Assembly (NCBI GenBank): GCA_014529385.2
Contig: CM043967.1
Span: forward strand, 7,088,001 to 7,152,000
Length of the DNA: 64,000 nucleotides
Direction of reading: 5' to 3'
Source: Adiantum capillus-veneris
Lineage: Eukaryota > Streptophyta > Polypodiopsida > Polypodiales > Pteridaceae
This document shows, piece by piece, positions 1 to 11,459 of this stretch; within the stretch, counting starts at the first letter, position 1, and every line of letters starts with the position of its first letter. A program made the position numbers and the translations under genes. Under the pieces are notes generated by a model, which saw nothing but the letters and a program-made list of their open reading frames with translations, searched no databases and was not told the origin of the DNA.

Positions 1-318
1 GAATTCTCAAACCCTAATGTTCCAATTTTAACCATCTACTCAATCTAAATGTCAAAAATGGGATACAATCTGGAAAATTCTGTAAGCCCCAATAATTACA
101 AAGATGAAAAGTTGAGTTTTCTCAATAAATGAATAATTACAAAAAATAATCTTCCGTCGAGCAGTCATTTTTCGTAGGGTGTGTCCAGCCTCTAACAATA
201 CTTCATTTCAATCTATTTGTTATGATATCTGAAGTTTCTATCTCTTTTTGCTTGCCTGATCTAAACTAACTCTAGTTGACCAACCTGGATAGCTGTCACA
301 AGTGACCAGCTCATTCCA
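1..318 (+). repeat. Partial LTR of decayed Ty3/gypsy element A
   Basis: The segment resembles the end of the LTR at 15567-16050: both share a stretch built around 'ACCAACCTGGAATAG' and 'ATTCCA', and similarity stops at 318 here and 16050 there. It is followed by a leader, then a start codon at 405 opening a gag-like frame. A PBS-like TTGGTGTTAGAGC lies at 377-389, so the LTR end could instead be near 375. The 5' part is cut off by the window edge. Confidence 0.35.
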
Positions 319-404
319 TTCTGGTGATCATGGTGGCTTGAGCTAAGTTGCTCTTGACAAACGAACTATCTCCTAGTTGGTGTTAGAGCTATCTAAAATT
401 CACC

Positions 405-1469
405 ATGCCGCCCATAAGAGTTCCACGTGGCAAAAGGGCAACGACGAGACTCATGAATGATCGAAATCATGTCAGCACTATCCAAGTGGAGTCAGAGCAC
501 GACTCTAATACTGAGAGAGAACTTGGGAATGGATAGATGTTCCTCTAGATCTAGGGGCAACTAAGGAATCACAAGATTCTCAACGCTTGGCTCATTATAG
601 GAGGAGACGTGCGGAGAGAGCAGACCAACTGACTCAATCTAGTGGATCTCATAGAAGAAAAAAACATAATGGTGATAGTGAGGGTAGCAAGTAAAATCAC
701 AAATCCTTAAGACAAAAGCCAGCAAAGAAGCATGAAATAGATACGATGACTGAGATTGATGATAACAACAATTAGGAAGCATACACAAATCATTACACTG
801 AAATATTTTCCAGAGATAGGAAACCAATCTAGAAAGCTAGATCAACTCATCAATGGTGAAACTAGTTGAATTTCCGAGTTTGGGTCAATTAGATGCCGAT
901 GTGAATTTGGTTCCTCAATCAAGGAAGAATGTGGGTTGTAAGGAAGTAGCTAAACAAAATTACAATTAGGGAAACAAGAACAAATCCAAAAGGGAGTGTA
1001 ATGAATTTGTTCAAAAGTGATAATCAGTGTGCTCTGTGAATGTCGTTGAGAAACCTATGGAGGCAATTTCGGTGTCTGATCCACAGATTTTAAAGATAAA
1101 TATGAAATATAGGCACAAATTGATTGATCAGGTATTGATTGATGGAGGGGTAGGGGTCAACATTTCCCCCCTTTACATTTGTGAGCAAATGGGATGGATG
1201 CAGTGAGAGCCAATACCATTCCTTGTATAGATGACATATCAAATCTATGTGCATCCATAAGGAATATTGAAAGGAATTTTGAGATGTTTGGGCATTTCTT
1301 TTGTCATGTTTTATGTGGTTCTAAATCTAAATGAATTCTCTTTGGACTACAATCTCTTGTTTGAGAGCCCATGGCTTTGTCAAGCCAAACTGAGCAATAA
1401 TTGAAAAACTAATCAAATGACAGTTTGGCGTGGTTGGAAGAAAGTATTATTTTCCTTGGAGAAACGAAC
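405..1469 (+). pseudogene. Ty3/gypsy gag-protease remnant (element A, 5' part)
   Basis: A start codon at 405 opens a short basic gag-like frame that stops near 536. Translation of about 1060-1400 in one frame gives a retropepsin-like domain: the active-site stretch reads LIDGGVGVNIS, and a later 'LLFESPWL' matches the family motif usually seen as LLGRPWL. Retropepsin cleaves the Gag-Pol polyprotein in virus-like particles. Several in-frame stops show the copy is dead. The reading is broken at 1470 by a solo LTR and resumes at 3043 with reverse transcriptase, so both halves belong to one element. Confidence 0.6.
1465..1469. repeat. Target-site duplication CGAAC (left)
   Basis: Identical to 3038-3042 on the other side of the solo LTR. 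Five bases is the usual length for LTR retrotransposons. Confidence 0.85.
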
Positions 1470-3037
1470 TGTAACATTTAATGGCCTAGAAACTTGTGTG
1501 TAGCGAAAATTAGCATGAACATAGTGGGCATTTCATTATAATAGATTCCTAATGAGAATTACAAGAGTGCTTGGGTGGAGAGAGCAACAAAAAGCATAAA
1601 ACCTAGTTAGATAGCATCGACAATACTTTCAAAAGAGAGAGAAATTAAGCTATTGACAACAGTTGAGGACCGTATTTGCATGGAGCCGGTCCCCCCTCCA
1701 AAAGGCTTTGTATTATGGTTTCTCCCATCAAGAGAGACATTGTACAATACAATTCTTTGTGTTCCTTCAAGACTAGCTAGTGCAATGAAGATGAAAGCTT
1801 CATGCACTAAGCAAAACACTTAGCAAACACAACATCAATTATCCCCGGTCTTAGACCCAAGACCTCACACACCTTTGAAGATGGTGAGAGCTAGCACGGT
1901 ATGAGAGTAGATTGAGAGGAAGAAGGAGTATCTTACGAGAAAGATGTACATCTCCTCACATAATCACTCATATTAGCATATCTTAGCTTAGTAATTAGCA
2001 TGGTAGAGGAGATGAGCATGCATTGAAGGTTGGCTCTTGGTTGGATTTGCATCCACATGCCAAGAGTATGTCGATGTAGGCTTCTATCTCACAAGCTTGG
2101 AGTAGGTGATGAGCTCTCCATTAAAGCTTGGGAAGAGATAGTCTTATCTTTCTTCACACATGAGATTGTGTGAGTGTGTGTGTGTGATAATGCCTTGCAA
2201 AACTCAGCCCCCTCTCTCTCTTGGGAGAGCCCTCTTGCTATTTGCTCTTGCAGGCTCCCCATTGGACCTCCCCAGGGCTAGCCTATCACAATTAAGCAGC
2301 ATAAGTGATAGCCTTCTAACATGTGTCCCCCTTTTCCCTTTTGTGAGAGCTTTCGATAATTTAATGATTAAACTAAACTCTCATTGGACCCCTTTGCCTC
2401 CTGACCAATAGGAATCAGGCAAACCATTGGGCTCCTGAATGCTCATTGGACCCCTTGGGAGACTACCCAATAGTCATCTAGGATACTTAATTCTCATTGG
2501 TTGTTTTATTAAGTATTTTTAAATTAATTAAACTAGATTTACTCTAGCCTAATTCTCATTGGTCCACCTCCAAGGCCATCCAATAGGAATTGGGTACACC
2601 TTGTGGGCATCTGGGCTAGGGAACTGACATGTGTCCCTCATTCCCTTTGTGTAAAGGGAGCTTGTGTGTGTGTGTGTGTGGCTTTCTCTCTCATCCCCTA
2701 CAAGCTAGGCTCGTCCCCTCCTATGTAGGGATGTGTAAAGACTTTTGGGACACACACAAAGCATCCAATTCCCCCTATGGTTGACCTTTGGACACAACCT
2801 TTGAATTTTGGAACCTTAGCATTTTGGAAGTCTTAATGGGCTGGACCTTATGGTCTTTTTAGCCCATTGTTGTACATGGCTCTTTTGTAGATGGCCCCCC
2901 CTTTGGATCCCTACTATGGCCGGTCTGCTAGCTTAACCAATATTCTAGCTTTTTCTCCCCTGGCACTTCCCCATATTAAATGATTAGTTTAACATGAGAA
3001 AATCATTTAGGAGAATTAGGTATTGATTATTATGACA
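1470..3037 (-). mobile_element. Solo LTR of chromovirus family, with 5-bp target duplication
   Basis: A 1568-bp block begins TGTAAC and ends TATGACA in plus coordinates. It is flanked by identical CGAAC at 1465-1469 and 3038-3042. It is similar over its whole length to the LTR at 22634-24449, which lies beside a minus-strand pol; by that comparison this LTR also reads on the minus strand. No internal domain is attached, so it is a solo LTR left by LTR-LTR recombination. A GT run lies near 2665-2680. It shares with the other family copies the motif GTTGAGGACCG followed by a C-rich run. The insertion is younger than its host element A. Confidence 0.88.
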
Positions 3038-3042
3038 CGAAC
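3038..3042. repeat. Target-site duplication CGAAC (right)
   Basis: Identical to 1465-1469. Removing the LTR and one repeat rejoins the protease and RT halves of element A. Confidence 0.85.
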
Positions 3043-3737
3043 ACATATACATAGTGCAAATTGACTCATGATTGTAGAAACAATGAATATGTTGGATAGT
3101 ATGGATAATGATGAGGAATCTTAGTTTCTAAAAAGCATTTGAGGAGAGCTTAAGTAAGATGGTTTGGGTGTCAGAAGAAGTTCTTCAGACAATGTATTTC
3201 GATGAGAAACAACATTCTAAACCAATTAAGTTGAGAACATCATTAGATGCAAAGTTTTAGCAGTAACTCATCACTTTGTTACAACAGTTTATGGATGTTT
3301 TTACATGGGATTACTCAGATATGAAGGGATTGGATCCAAATTTATATTAGGTTAAAATTGAGTTGTAGTTCCAACACGACATCAACGGTAACGCATGATC
3401 CATATTTGGAAAATCAGGTGAAAGAGGAGCTGGGTAGATTTTTGAGAGTGGAATTTATTGTGCCAATTGCCCATCCGGAATGGGTGTCCCCATTGTGATT
3501 GTCTTGAAGAAGAATAAGAAAGTGTAGATCTGTATTGATTATCACAAATTAAACAAAGTCATAATAGAGAATCCGTATCCAATTTCATATTTGAATTCCC
3601 TATTGGATGATTTCTTTTTTGGACCGATTCAACCTTGATAACCAAATCCAAATGGCACTAGAGGATCGAGAAAAAGCAACATTCATTACATCTTGAGGGA
3701 TGGTTTTTTGCAAATTAATGTGGTTTAGATTGAAGGA
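3043..3737 (+). pseudogene. Ty3/gypsy reverse transcriptase remnant (element A, 3' part)
   Basis: Conceptual translation shows WDYSDMKGLDP near 3310-3340, the entry to a Ty3 RT. It then gives 'VKEELGRFLRVEFIVPI', a valine-rich strand with KKNKK and a YHKLNK-type stretch. It breaks off around 3725 at a sequence like the 'MPFGLKN' motif. Stops and frameshifts are frequent. The frame ends where a copia LTR starts at 3738, so the catalytic DD region, RNase H and integrase are missing here, removed or displaced by that insertion. Confidence 0.6.
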
Positions 3738-4397
3738 TGTTAGTGTAAGTAAGCCTTTAGCTTACAGTCTATTGTGATCAATCCCTAAGACAAGCATATA
3801 TGCATACACCTCTAAGTGCATGGATACACACTCCTACATAAAAATCCCTACAACGTGCTACTCATGCTATGCACACATGCTATATATTACAACCCACATG
3901 TTGCATGTTGTGTACCCCACATGCTACTTGTCCTCTACAATGTGTGGTGCATACCCCTCTAACCTTTATTTCCACCTTTCATCTTGAGCCTATAAAGCAA
4001 CTATATAAAGTTTGTATCAACCTCTCTCAATTCTCTAATCAATCAAGCAAGTTTCCGTTCCATTGTATTGAGTACACTCTATCTAATCTATTGCTACTCA
4101 TGCTATGCACACATGCTATATATTACAACCCACATGTTGCATGTTGTGTACCCCACATGCTACTTGTCCTCTACCATGTGTGGTGCATACCCCTCTTACC
4201 TTTTTTTCCACCTTTCATCTTGAGCCTATAAAGCAACTATATAAAGCTTGTATCAACCTCTCTCAATTCTCTAATCAATCAAGCAAGTTTCCATTCCATT
4301 GTATTGAGTACACTCTATCTAATCTACTCAATCTCTATTGCTATGGTGTCTACAAAATGATGAATGCCACAATTGTTTATCCACCATAGCTTTTTCA
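3738..4397 (+). repeat. Ty1/copia-type LTR with internal tandem duplication
   Basis: The LTR starts TGTTAGTG, abutting the broken RT of element A, and ends TTTTTCA, two bases before a primer-binding-site-like TGGTATTAGATCC at 4400-4412. That PBS type, complementary to initiator tRNA-Met, is typical of plant copia elements. Inside, 236 bp are tandemly duplicated (3856-4327). Each unit contains a TATA-box-like TATATAAAG. Without the duplication the LTR would be about 424 bp. No target duplication was recovered because the 3' end of the element is not clear. Confidence 0.6.
3856..4327 (+). repeat. 236-bp tandem duplication inside the copia LTR
   Basis: Copy 1 is 3856-4091 and copy 2 is 4092-4327; I see only a handful of mismatches. 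Each begins TGCTACTCATGCTATGC and includes TATAAAGCAACTATATAAAG, so the putative core promoter is present twice in the same orientation. Confidence 0.85.
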
Positions 4398-4999
4398 TGT
4401 GGTATTAGATCCAACATGTAATTAGTAATTTCTTAATTACATTGGTCGGATCCCTATGCTAGACTTAGTACTTACTCTCTCCAAGTACTAACTTGATTCA
4501 TAACTCTTTAGATCTTAGGCCAACTGCTACTCAATTCTACTAATCTCTAGGATCAGTGTTTGGGCACGTCAGTATGGCCACTACTCTTGCCAATGATTAA
4601 CGGTAATTGGATTGAACATTAGGTTGTGTGCGATTTTTTTTTCTTCATTGGACTTGCTTGATTATATTTTGATGCTTGCATAATACTCTATGTGCATGAG
4701 CCTTTGCATCTACACACACATTGAACCGTAGCCAATGCCACAATTGTTTATCCACCATATCTCTTCCATGTGGTATTAGAGCCAACATGTAATTAGTAAT
4801 TTCTTAATTACATTGGTTGGATCCCTATGCTAGACTTAGTGCTTACTCTCTCCAAGCACTAAGTTGATTCATAACTCTTTAGATCTTAGGCATCAGTCTT
4901 TGGGCACGTTAGTATGGCCACTACCCTTGCCAATGATTAGCGGTAATTGGATTGAACATTAGGTTGTGTGCAATTTTTTTATATTTATTGGACATTAGC
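4367..4999 (+). repeat. Duplicated LTR end, PBS and leader
   Basis: The segment about 4367-4653 recurs at about 4733-4999. Both copies contain the LTR terminus, a TGGTATTAGA-type PBS (4400 and about 4766) and the following leader, including 'AGTAATTTCTTAATTACATTGG' type sequence. The second copy lacks about 30 bp. The element therefore carries two consecutive primer binding sites. Confidence 0.8.
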
Positions 5000-5907
5000 C
5001 CATTGCAAGATTTTTTAAATGAGCTCTTAACCACTACATTTGGAATTAATTTTCTTATTCAATTAAATTGAGAGATTTTAGATAATTGGTGTGCAAGAAG
5101 CCCTTATTTAAAAGAGCCTTTGATTATTATCATCATTAGAGCTCTATTCACACCCACTTATATTTAAGCGTATGAATGTTTGTACTTGTGTCTATGCAAA
5201 ATGTTGAATATCATTTTCAAAACAAAACAAGGAGCTCTCTATTCAATCAACCATGTACAGGTTGGTGTCTTTTGCCTGCAAACAATGCCCCCTATTTGCA
5301 ACTTATAATTCACCATCAACTGCAAGTCTATCGTGTTGTTTACCAACTTCCCCATGATGCTCATGTCATCAACAACCGCCAATTGCCATGTTCTTCTTGT
5401 AATCAATCAATTGCCCACGCTCTGCTTGTCCTCATTAACTGGTTGCCCCACCCTACCTCACATTCAACCAATCAACTCAATTAAGTTAATTTTTGGGTCC
5501 ACTCCACTCAAGCTCACCTTCCATGGCCCTTTGGCCTTGCATCCTTCCTTTGTTGATTTAACCCATGTTCCCATGGCTACTTGGCCTCATACCTTCTTCC
5601 TTCTTGATGATATCTTTTTGGCACAAAGCTTCATTTCCACAGCACAACAATAGGAAACTCCCAAGGACACCATGATTAGATACTTAGAAAATTTCAAAGC
5701 CTCTCAAGTGCAATTCATAAAGTAAAAGTCTTCTTCGCCATACCTCCAATCTCCTTTTGCTTACAATGATGTTACATTTATTGTTTTGGTTGAAAATCCA
5801 GTATGTATGCCATATTTGAGCTGGTGGCTCTACTACATTGCACTCTAAAGTTGTAAAAGGGTTTAAACACTACCAAACTTATTTGGTGTGACCACCCTAC
5901 AAGCACC

Positions 5908-6475
5908 ATGTCCCATCAAAAGCATTGAACAATTCAATGGCGTTGGGTTTCACACCCTAGAGACCAAAGAAGGGGGCGCTTATAAAGAAGAACCTTTGAA
6001 GCATTGGGAATCGGTTTGGGGAAAGTCTAGACACAATCTTGAATGCTCAACAATATGCCAAAGATGAATAATCACTTGCAATCATCATCATGGCACTAGA
6101 AGCCTTTGATGCTGATAGCCTTGTCAACAGACTCAAGAGTATTTCAACCCAACTCATTTATTCTGAGATACAAGTTCTAGACGAGGATAAATAAGCCATC
6201 CTCCTCAAAGCCCTACCAACTAATTTTGACAATATTGTAATTGTGCTAAAAGATAAGGATATTATCCTTGCACCTAAAGATGATCTCAATTCACTTCTAG
6301 AGGAGGAAAGAAGTTTTGGTACTTGCATAACATTTCAAAATAGCACAATGCTCATCAAAGATAAAGGTTGCACACATTGTGTCAAAAGCAACCATGAATC
6401 ACTAGATTGGTTTCATATTAAGGAGTGCCCGCATTGCAATAAAAAGGGACATTCACCTAACAGTGCTTCTTAAAA
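5908..6475 (+). pseudogene. Ty1/copia gag remnant
   Basis: A frame beginning near 5908 gives IEQFNGVGFHTLETK, like the start of copia Gag (normally ...FNG.NY..WK.K). After frameshifts, 6090-6240 gives an 'EAFDADSLVNRLKSI' helix and 6243-6473 ends with a Cys/His-rich tail (CTHCVKSNHESLDWF, then CPHCNKKGH). These pairs resemble a nucleocapsid zinc knuckle that has lost spacing. No copia pol follows; the frame runs into an AAG microsatellite. The copy is non-functional. Confidence 0.5.
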
Positions 6476-6526
6476 AATAATGCTAAGGATAAAGGGAATC
6501 CGAAAGATTATGAAGGCAAGGTACAT

Positions 6527-6612
6527 GTAGTAGTAGTAGTAGTAGAAGAAGAAGAAGAAGAAGAAGAAGAAGAAGAAGAAGAAGAAGAAGAAGAAGAAGA
6601 AGAAGAAGAAGG
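6527..6612. repeat. TAG/AAG trinucleotide microsatellite
   Basis: About six TAG units are followed by more than twenty AAG units, ending at GGGGATGCC. In the plus frame it encodes poly-Glu/Lys; in the minus frame it yields a poly-Phe artefact. Confidence 0.95.
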
Positions 6613-6811
6613 GGATGCCAACACTGTGTACTATGAGGATGTTTATAATAGGTTTAGACACTATCCCAAACCAAGATTTTGGTGATAAGACCTATCCTCT
6701 TGCATTGGATTCATATTTATGTACGCATATGTAGCTACCCAATGTAACCCATATTAGACCCCATGATGAGAATCCACGCTTCTTGTATAAGATTCATCTT
6801 ACATGGACGGT

Positions 6812-6900
6812 TGTCGGGGTAATCCTTTAACCTACACTCTAATGTGACCAACACTAAGGCAAGAATAATTTACACCATATGTCTTATCAAACTAACGCAT
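6812..6900 (+). repeat. Possible diverged LTR start related to 3738
   Basis: Starting at TGTCGGGG, about 80 bp follow the order of the copia LTR start at 3738 (CCTTTA...CTTACA-CTCTA-TGTGA-CCAA--CTAAG-CAAG). If real, this is the 5' end of the 3' LTR of an internally deleted copia element. There is no clear polypurine tract upstream. Confidence 0.3.
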
Positions 6901-6989
6901 ATGTGCATCCGGATCCTCATGAGACTTCCCATTGAATCTCGCATACCACAATGTTTGAGCCATACCTCCAACAACTCTCCTTGTGGAAG

Positions 6990-7026
6990 TGATATGTGTG
7001 TGTGTGTGTGTGGGTGGGGGGGGGGA
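6990..7026. repeat. GT repeat running into a G tract
   Basis: ATGTGTGTG... is followed by GGGTGGGGGGGGGGAG. Sequence around it to about 7690 shows no recognisable coding or element structure. Confidence 0.9.
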
Positions 7027-7689
7027 GTCTGACCAACCACCGAGGTAGGCGACCAAACTTGAGTATCCTTAGGTGTCAACTCCTTGCCATGCCGCAATAT
7101 TGGACATGACCTACTCCACCATTGACTCTTACCCACCACATCTGTGGAGAATTCAATGGCCCTAGAGGCAAAACATGATCCTTGAGGAATAAGGCTCTTC
7201 ACAAATCATATGCTAATCAGATCCTTAATAATGAAATTCATCAACATAACAATCCTAGGCTCCTCTTTCTAGGTGTTTTGATTGTGGGAGCCATTGTACC
7301 TATGAAGAGCAAGGAAGCTTGAAAGAGCATCATAATTAAGTAAATAGAGCCTTGATAATAATCTTCAATGAAATCCTTATGGCTGATTTTTAATCATCAT
7401 GACTACTTTTAACAAAGATGCAATGAGGGTTAATTGATGCAAGACAGATCTAGCACAATAAAGGAGAACTTTTGTATGCATTCAACATACTATAAGAGCC
7501 TAGGTGATGCTTCCTCAATCCATACACATCCAAAAGCTCAAAGAAGTTGTGCTATGGCTTGCATCACATCTAAATACTAAAGATGAATTGACAAGAGTGG
7601 AGGAAAATGGACCAAGTGTCCATTTTTACCATTATAACTAAAGAAGCTTTGCCCTTTGATTCAAGAGAATATGTCATTGCTTTCTATGG

Positions 7690-8330
7690 AGTTTCCTTAT
7701 TTGCATTCTTGAGAGGAAAATCATGACAAGAATGGCCTTGCTTCCTACATTTGAAGCAACGATTCTTCTCCTTGTATCTTTGCATTTCTATTGGAGAGAA
7801 TCAATTGCTTCCTTTATAAATGCCCTTATCTTTTATTTTCCCATTTTTTGCTTATAGCTATTGAACTTTTTTTCTCCACCTTGTGATCTCTTGATATTTA
7901 TTTGGCTAGAACTACTTTGTGAGTAGAAAGAAAAATATTGGATGCTACCATTGTAAAATGGATGATTGTAGAAAGTGTTTTGGGTCGTTGCATTGGTATA
8001 CAAGTCACATATCTTCAAGGAGCCAAGCATAAGATTGCTGCATTTGCTCAAGAAAATCTATCTTTTTGAGGACAAATGCCTCAAAGTATGAATATCATAA
8101 CTTTTCTACAAACTTTTGGATATATTCTCCCATGTTTAGCTTGAGGATTTGCCATGCAGTGAGGACATCTTGCTTTGTCTAGTCATCAAGAAATTGCTTC
8201 ATGATTGCTACTCTACATTTCTTCAAAGTTTTTGGCTCCATAACCTTGAGGTTTAATTCTAGCCCCCCGCCATTGTCTTTCATATTCTAAAAGACATCAG
8301 AGAGTATTGGTTGCTCTAGAAATTTCTGAC
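7690..8330 (-). pseudogene. Ty3/gypsy chromovirus gag fragment
   Basis: On the minus strand, the frame near 8200-8250 reads EPKTLKKCRVAIMKQFL, matching KAPKTWKSLRVSIMKQFL in the gag at 39166-39402. Further on, IDFLEQMQQSYAWL matches IDFAEQKQQSCTGL at about 39070. Near 7750 a decayed zinc knuckle (CFKCRKQGH) follows, without a correctly placed last Cys. It is thus a detached, broken gag of the same family as the element at 33.85-43.68 kb. No LTR or pol is joined to it. Confidence 0.6.
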
Positions 8331-8589
8331 CTCTATCGCTATTGAGATATCAAGCTCAACACATGCTACACCTAGATGACTTCTTCCCTCATTTATCATT
8401 AGCATGAGGTAGCGGACACAAGGATCACCACTAGTGGTACTACATCTTGAGCTCACAGACTTGGTCTACCTATTGAGAGTGATGACTCTAATTTTGTGAG
8501 CTCACTGAATAGTGGTTTCACCAAACCATTGTACATAGTCTCATATTATTATGTATTCCCCACTTATGCTCTATCATGATCATGTCTGA

Positions 8590-8895
8590 TTGTAAAAAAA
8601 CTTTGCATGCTTGGGGAATGCACCAATTTTCCCACCCCATCAAAGTTTCTATATTTCATGGCTATAGTATGACACAAGGTCATTGTAACAATATTAGATC
8701 GTCACAAAAAATTTGAGGGGTGGTGAATGCACCGGCCAGTCCACTCTTGCAAGGTTTCAATGCATTAAAACACCACCACAACAATCTTGTGCCATTATTT
8801 TGAGATGGACCTCCAAGCAGATCTATGGCCAAGAATTGGCTATGGTACAACATAGGACCATCCCAATGAAATATTGTAGGAACAAGAAATGAACC

Positions 8896-8928
<33 letters not shown>

Positions 8929-9405
8929 TTTCGCAAATTTGTGTTGTTGTGATTAAACATCGATGCAATAGTCTTGTGTTGTACCATTAATTGTTTTTGC
9001 AGTAAATCTGCTTGAAGTGGATAAACTGTAAGGATGGGGAATGCACCAATCTCCCCTCCTCCAAATTTTTGTTGCCAAAAAACACCATCACAACAATCTT
9101 GTACCACACCATAGCCATTTATTTGGCATAGATCTTACTTGGAGGTCGACGGAAAAAATGGTTATGTTGCAGCACATGACAATTGTGACATGTCACAATG
9201 CGATAAAAGTTTGTAGCGATAGGGATGCACCAATTCCTCCACCCTTGCAAAGGTTTGTTGCATTAGAGCACCATTGCACTATTGTCATATTTTTTCCATA
9301 GAGGTCCATCTGGATTTATGGAAAAAAAAAGGCTAAAGTATGGCACAGAGCCATCGTGAGATGATGGTGTCAAATCACAACAAAACTTTGTAGGGATGGG
9401 GGATT
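8590..9405. repeat. Diverged tandem repeat, roughly 180-bp units, with poly-C
   Basis: The phrase GGGGAATGCACCAAT (or a near variant) recurs at about 8607, 8712, 9031 and 9212, and a truncated version at 9389. It is followed each time by CCCTCC...TTGTTGCATTA-AGCACCA and later a '...TGG-CTCC-A---AGATCTATGG' block. One unit is interrupted by a 31-nt C run. The units are old and unequal. No coding frame is supported. Confidence 0.6.
8898..8928. repeat. Poly-C tract, about 31 nt
   Basis: An uninterrupted C run inside the tandem repeat array. It gives a poly-Gly artefact in the minus frame. Length is liable to sequencing error. Confidence 0.9.
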
Positions 9406-9820
9406 AACATTAGCAAGCAATGTGTCACCGCTAGATGGACTCCAAAGGGCTCCCTCTCTTTATGCACTATGACACTATGTCTCTTGCAAAACCTTTGTAG
9501 TTGCACTATTGATTTGCAAAAGTTCAAATGTAAGTGGAACCTAGAAGAGGATCAAAGAGGAAAAATCCCAAATGTAAGGCTTCCAAGCCTATGTCCTATA
9601 CAAAGAGGTATGTCTCTCAATACAAAATCATCAAAGTTTCTCTATATGAGTGTAATAACTTTGTGAACTTGTGAGTACACACCCTAGTCTTAGGATTATG
9701 TTTATTAGTCCAAGTTAATATCTCAGAGCCATTTTTCTTGAGCTACACCTCTCACACTCACTCATGCACATGGCTGCACATAGGTATCACCCGTTGTGAT
9801 GCATGCTCCAAGTTGACTAC
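9406..9820. other. Unassigned sequence
   Basis: Nothing recognisable as a gene or element boundary. A short open frame at 9469-9666 has no family signature. Confidence 0.5.
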
Positions 9821-10163
9821 GGTTAGGGTTGTGGGTTTTTTGGTAACTCCTATGTGAAACCCCTCTTCATGTGTTCAACTATGTGTGTGATTGGACATGT
9901 GTATTTTCCTTGTAAGCAGCCAAGTTGACATGTGTAGTCATTTATGACACCATGAAGGTGGCATCCTCATGTAGGTCATTGCACCTTCTATGGCTCTATT
10001 ATAAGAGCCCCTATTGTAAGATTTCTATGCAACAATCTAATCTAGTAATTCCTTTGTACACGCACTTGTTGGATTTTTTTTTCAAATTAGACTATGTCAT
10101 TAGTTAATAATTACGCAATAGCTATGAGTGTCTCTAATTATTTTTTTCCTCAACCCCTTCAAC
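9821..10163 (+). repeat. Copia-type LTR (copy 1 of the pair at 9.8 and 16.2 kb)
   Basis: Similar throughout to 16196-16557: it starts GGTTAGGGTTGTGGG (TG mutated to GG) and shares CATGTG(T/G)AGTCAT--ATGA, a TATAA-type block and CCCCTATTGTAAG. The last about 25 bp of the LTR and the start of the PBS appear deleted, leaving AGTATCAAAGC directly after CTTCAACT. Same orientation as the downstream copy. Confidence 0.7.
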
Positions 10164-10530
10164 TAGTATCAAAGCTTTGGATTAGGTCCTACATTATTAC
10201 AAGCCAATATTTTATTAATAATTATTATCTCTATTTATTTGCATTGTAAATATCTCTTTTTTTATGCAAGGTGTCCTTTTAGAATTGTGTTGTGTCCATT
10301 TTTAAAGAAAGCTCAGTTTTTTTTGTAGACAAGTGTCTTTGCATTTAAAGCACCTTCAACCTCATGTATTTTGGCCAATCCATATTTAGCTAATTGGCTG
10401 AGCGCCACGCTGCTCTTCATCAAAATCACCAGCTTGCTATCATAGTGATAACGTTGTGCTACACCATCATCAATATGCCATCATCATCATAGCTAATTGT
10501 GGCTTCCACCCCCATTGATTAACATCAACG

Positions 10531-11050
10531 TTGCCCACACCCTATCAATTCTACCCCGCATCCTTGAAAGGTTCATGGACTAGAAAATTGGAGAAAATGT
10601 TGAAGCAAATCACCAAAATTGCAAAGACAAAATCTGGTGTTCAAAGTGTAGATCCAAGGATTGTAGGACCGATGAATGTTCTCAGTACACCTACCATAAA
10701 GCCTATGGTCATGTGGGAATAATATAAAATAAGAATTCATCACTTCAAGAAAGGTAAAGACCTATCGATGATTGCACTAGCCATCTTTGAAGCACCCAAG
10801 GCAAATGGGACCAGTGGGTCCAAGGATAATGAAGCCAATACAAGTACTAGTATTGGTAGGGGACAATACCAAAATGGGGTTGACACCGGTAGGAATAGAG
10901 GAGATTTTGCAAAATAGAGCCTAAACTGTTACACATGTGGCAAGTATGGCCACTTTGCAACCCAGTTCCTAGAAGGTCTGAAGCCAAAAACTACTAACTA
11001 GAAGGCACCAGAACCAATGCCAATTAGGGTGGTAACCAAAAGAGAAGGTC
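10531..11050 (+). pseudogene. Ty3/gypsy gag remnant with two zinc-knuckle relics
   Basis: In the frame through about 10632-10722 the protein reads WCSKCRSKDCRTDEC, a CX2CX4-X-X4C knuckle where the His position is Cys. In another frame, near 10930-10960, CYTCGKYGHFATQF is a CX2CX4HX4-X knuckle whose last Cys is Phe. Zinc knuckles in Gag bind element RNA during packaging. Stops between the two and the differing frames show decay. Protease follows from about 11.6 kb. Confidence 0.55.
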
Positions 11051-11459
11051 TAGTTTGAAGAGATCCCATATGAGAAGGAGGACAAATAGACCGTCAAGAC
11101 TAAAAAGTGGGAGCAACAGAGAATAGTCTGGAAGGCTAAGGGTAAAAGAGAAGGGCGTGGAGGAATGGAAGGAGCATAGGGAGCTGGCCAAGAAGATCCC
11201 AGAATAACCAGAATGTTTTGAAGCTTGGACGATTCAAAAATTACCACCCCAATCTTTAGAGGTCCACAAGGGGAAGGTAGCATCTAAAGTGGGAGTCCAT
11301 GATAACTGCAGTACAAAGCTTGGCCAATGAGGTACAACAAGTCAGAGCAAACGTGACCAAAGATGCCAATTGAACTAATGAAAGGATTTGCCAACCGAAG
11401 ATGCCAAAGGATTTGTCTCAAGTTCACCCAACGGCTAGCCAAGAAGCACAATAGAATTG

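Noticed and set aside
6470-6661. Poly-Phe minus frame
   Set aside because: Reverse complement of the AAG microsatellite.
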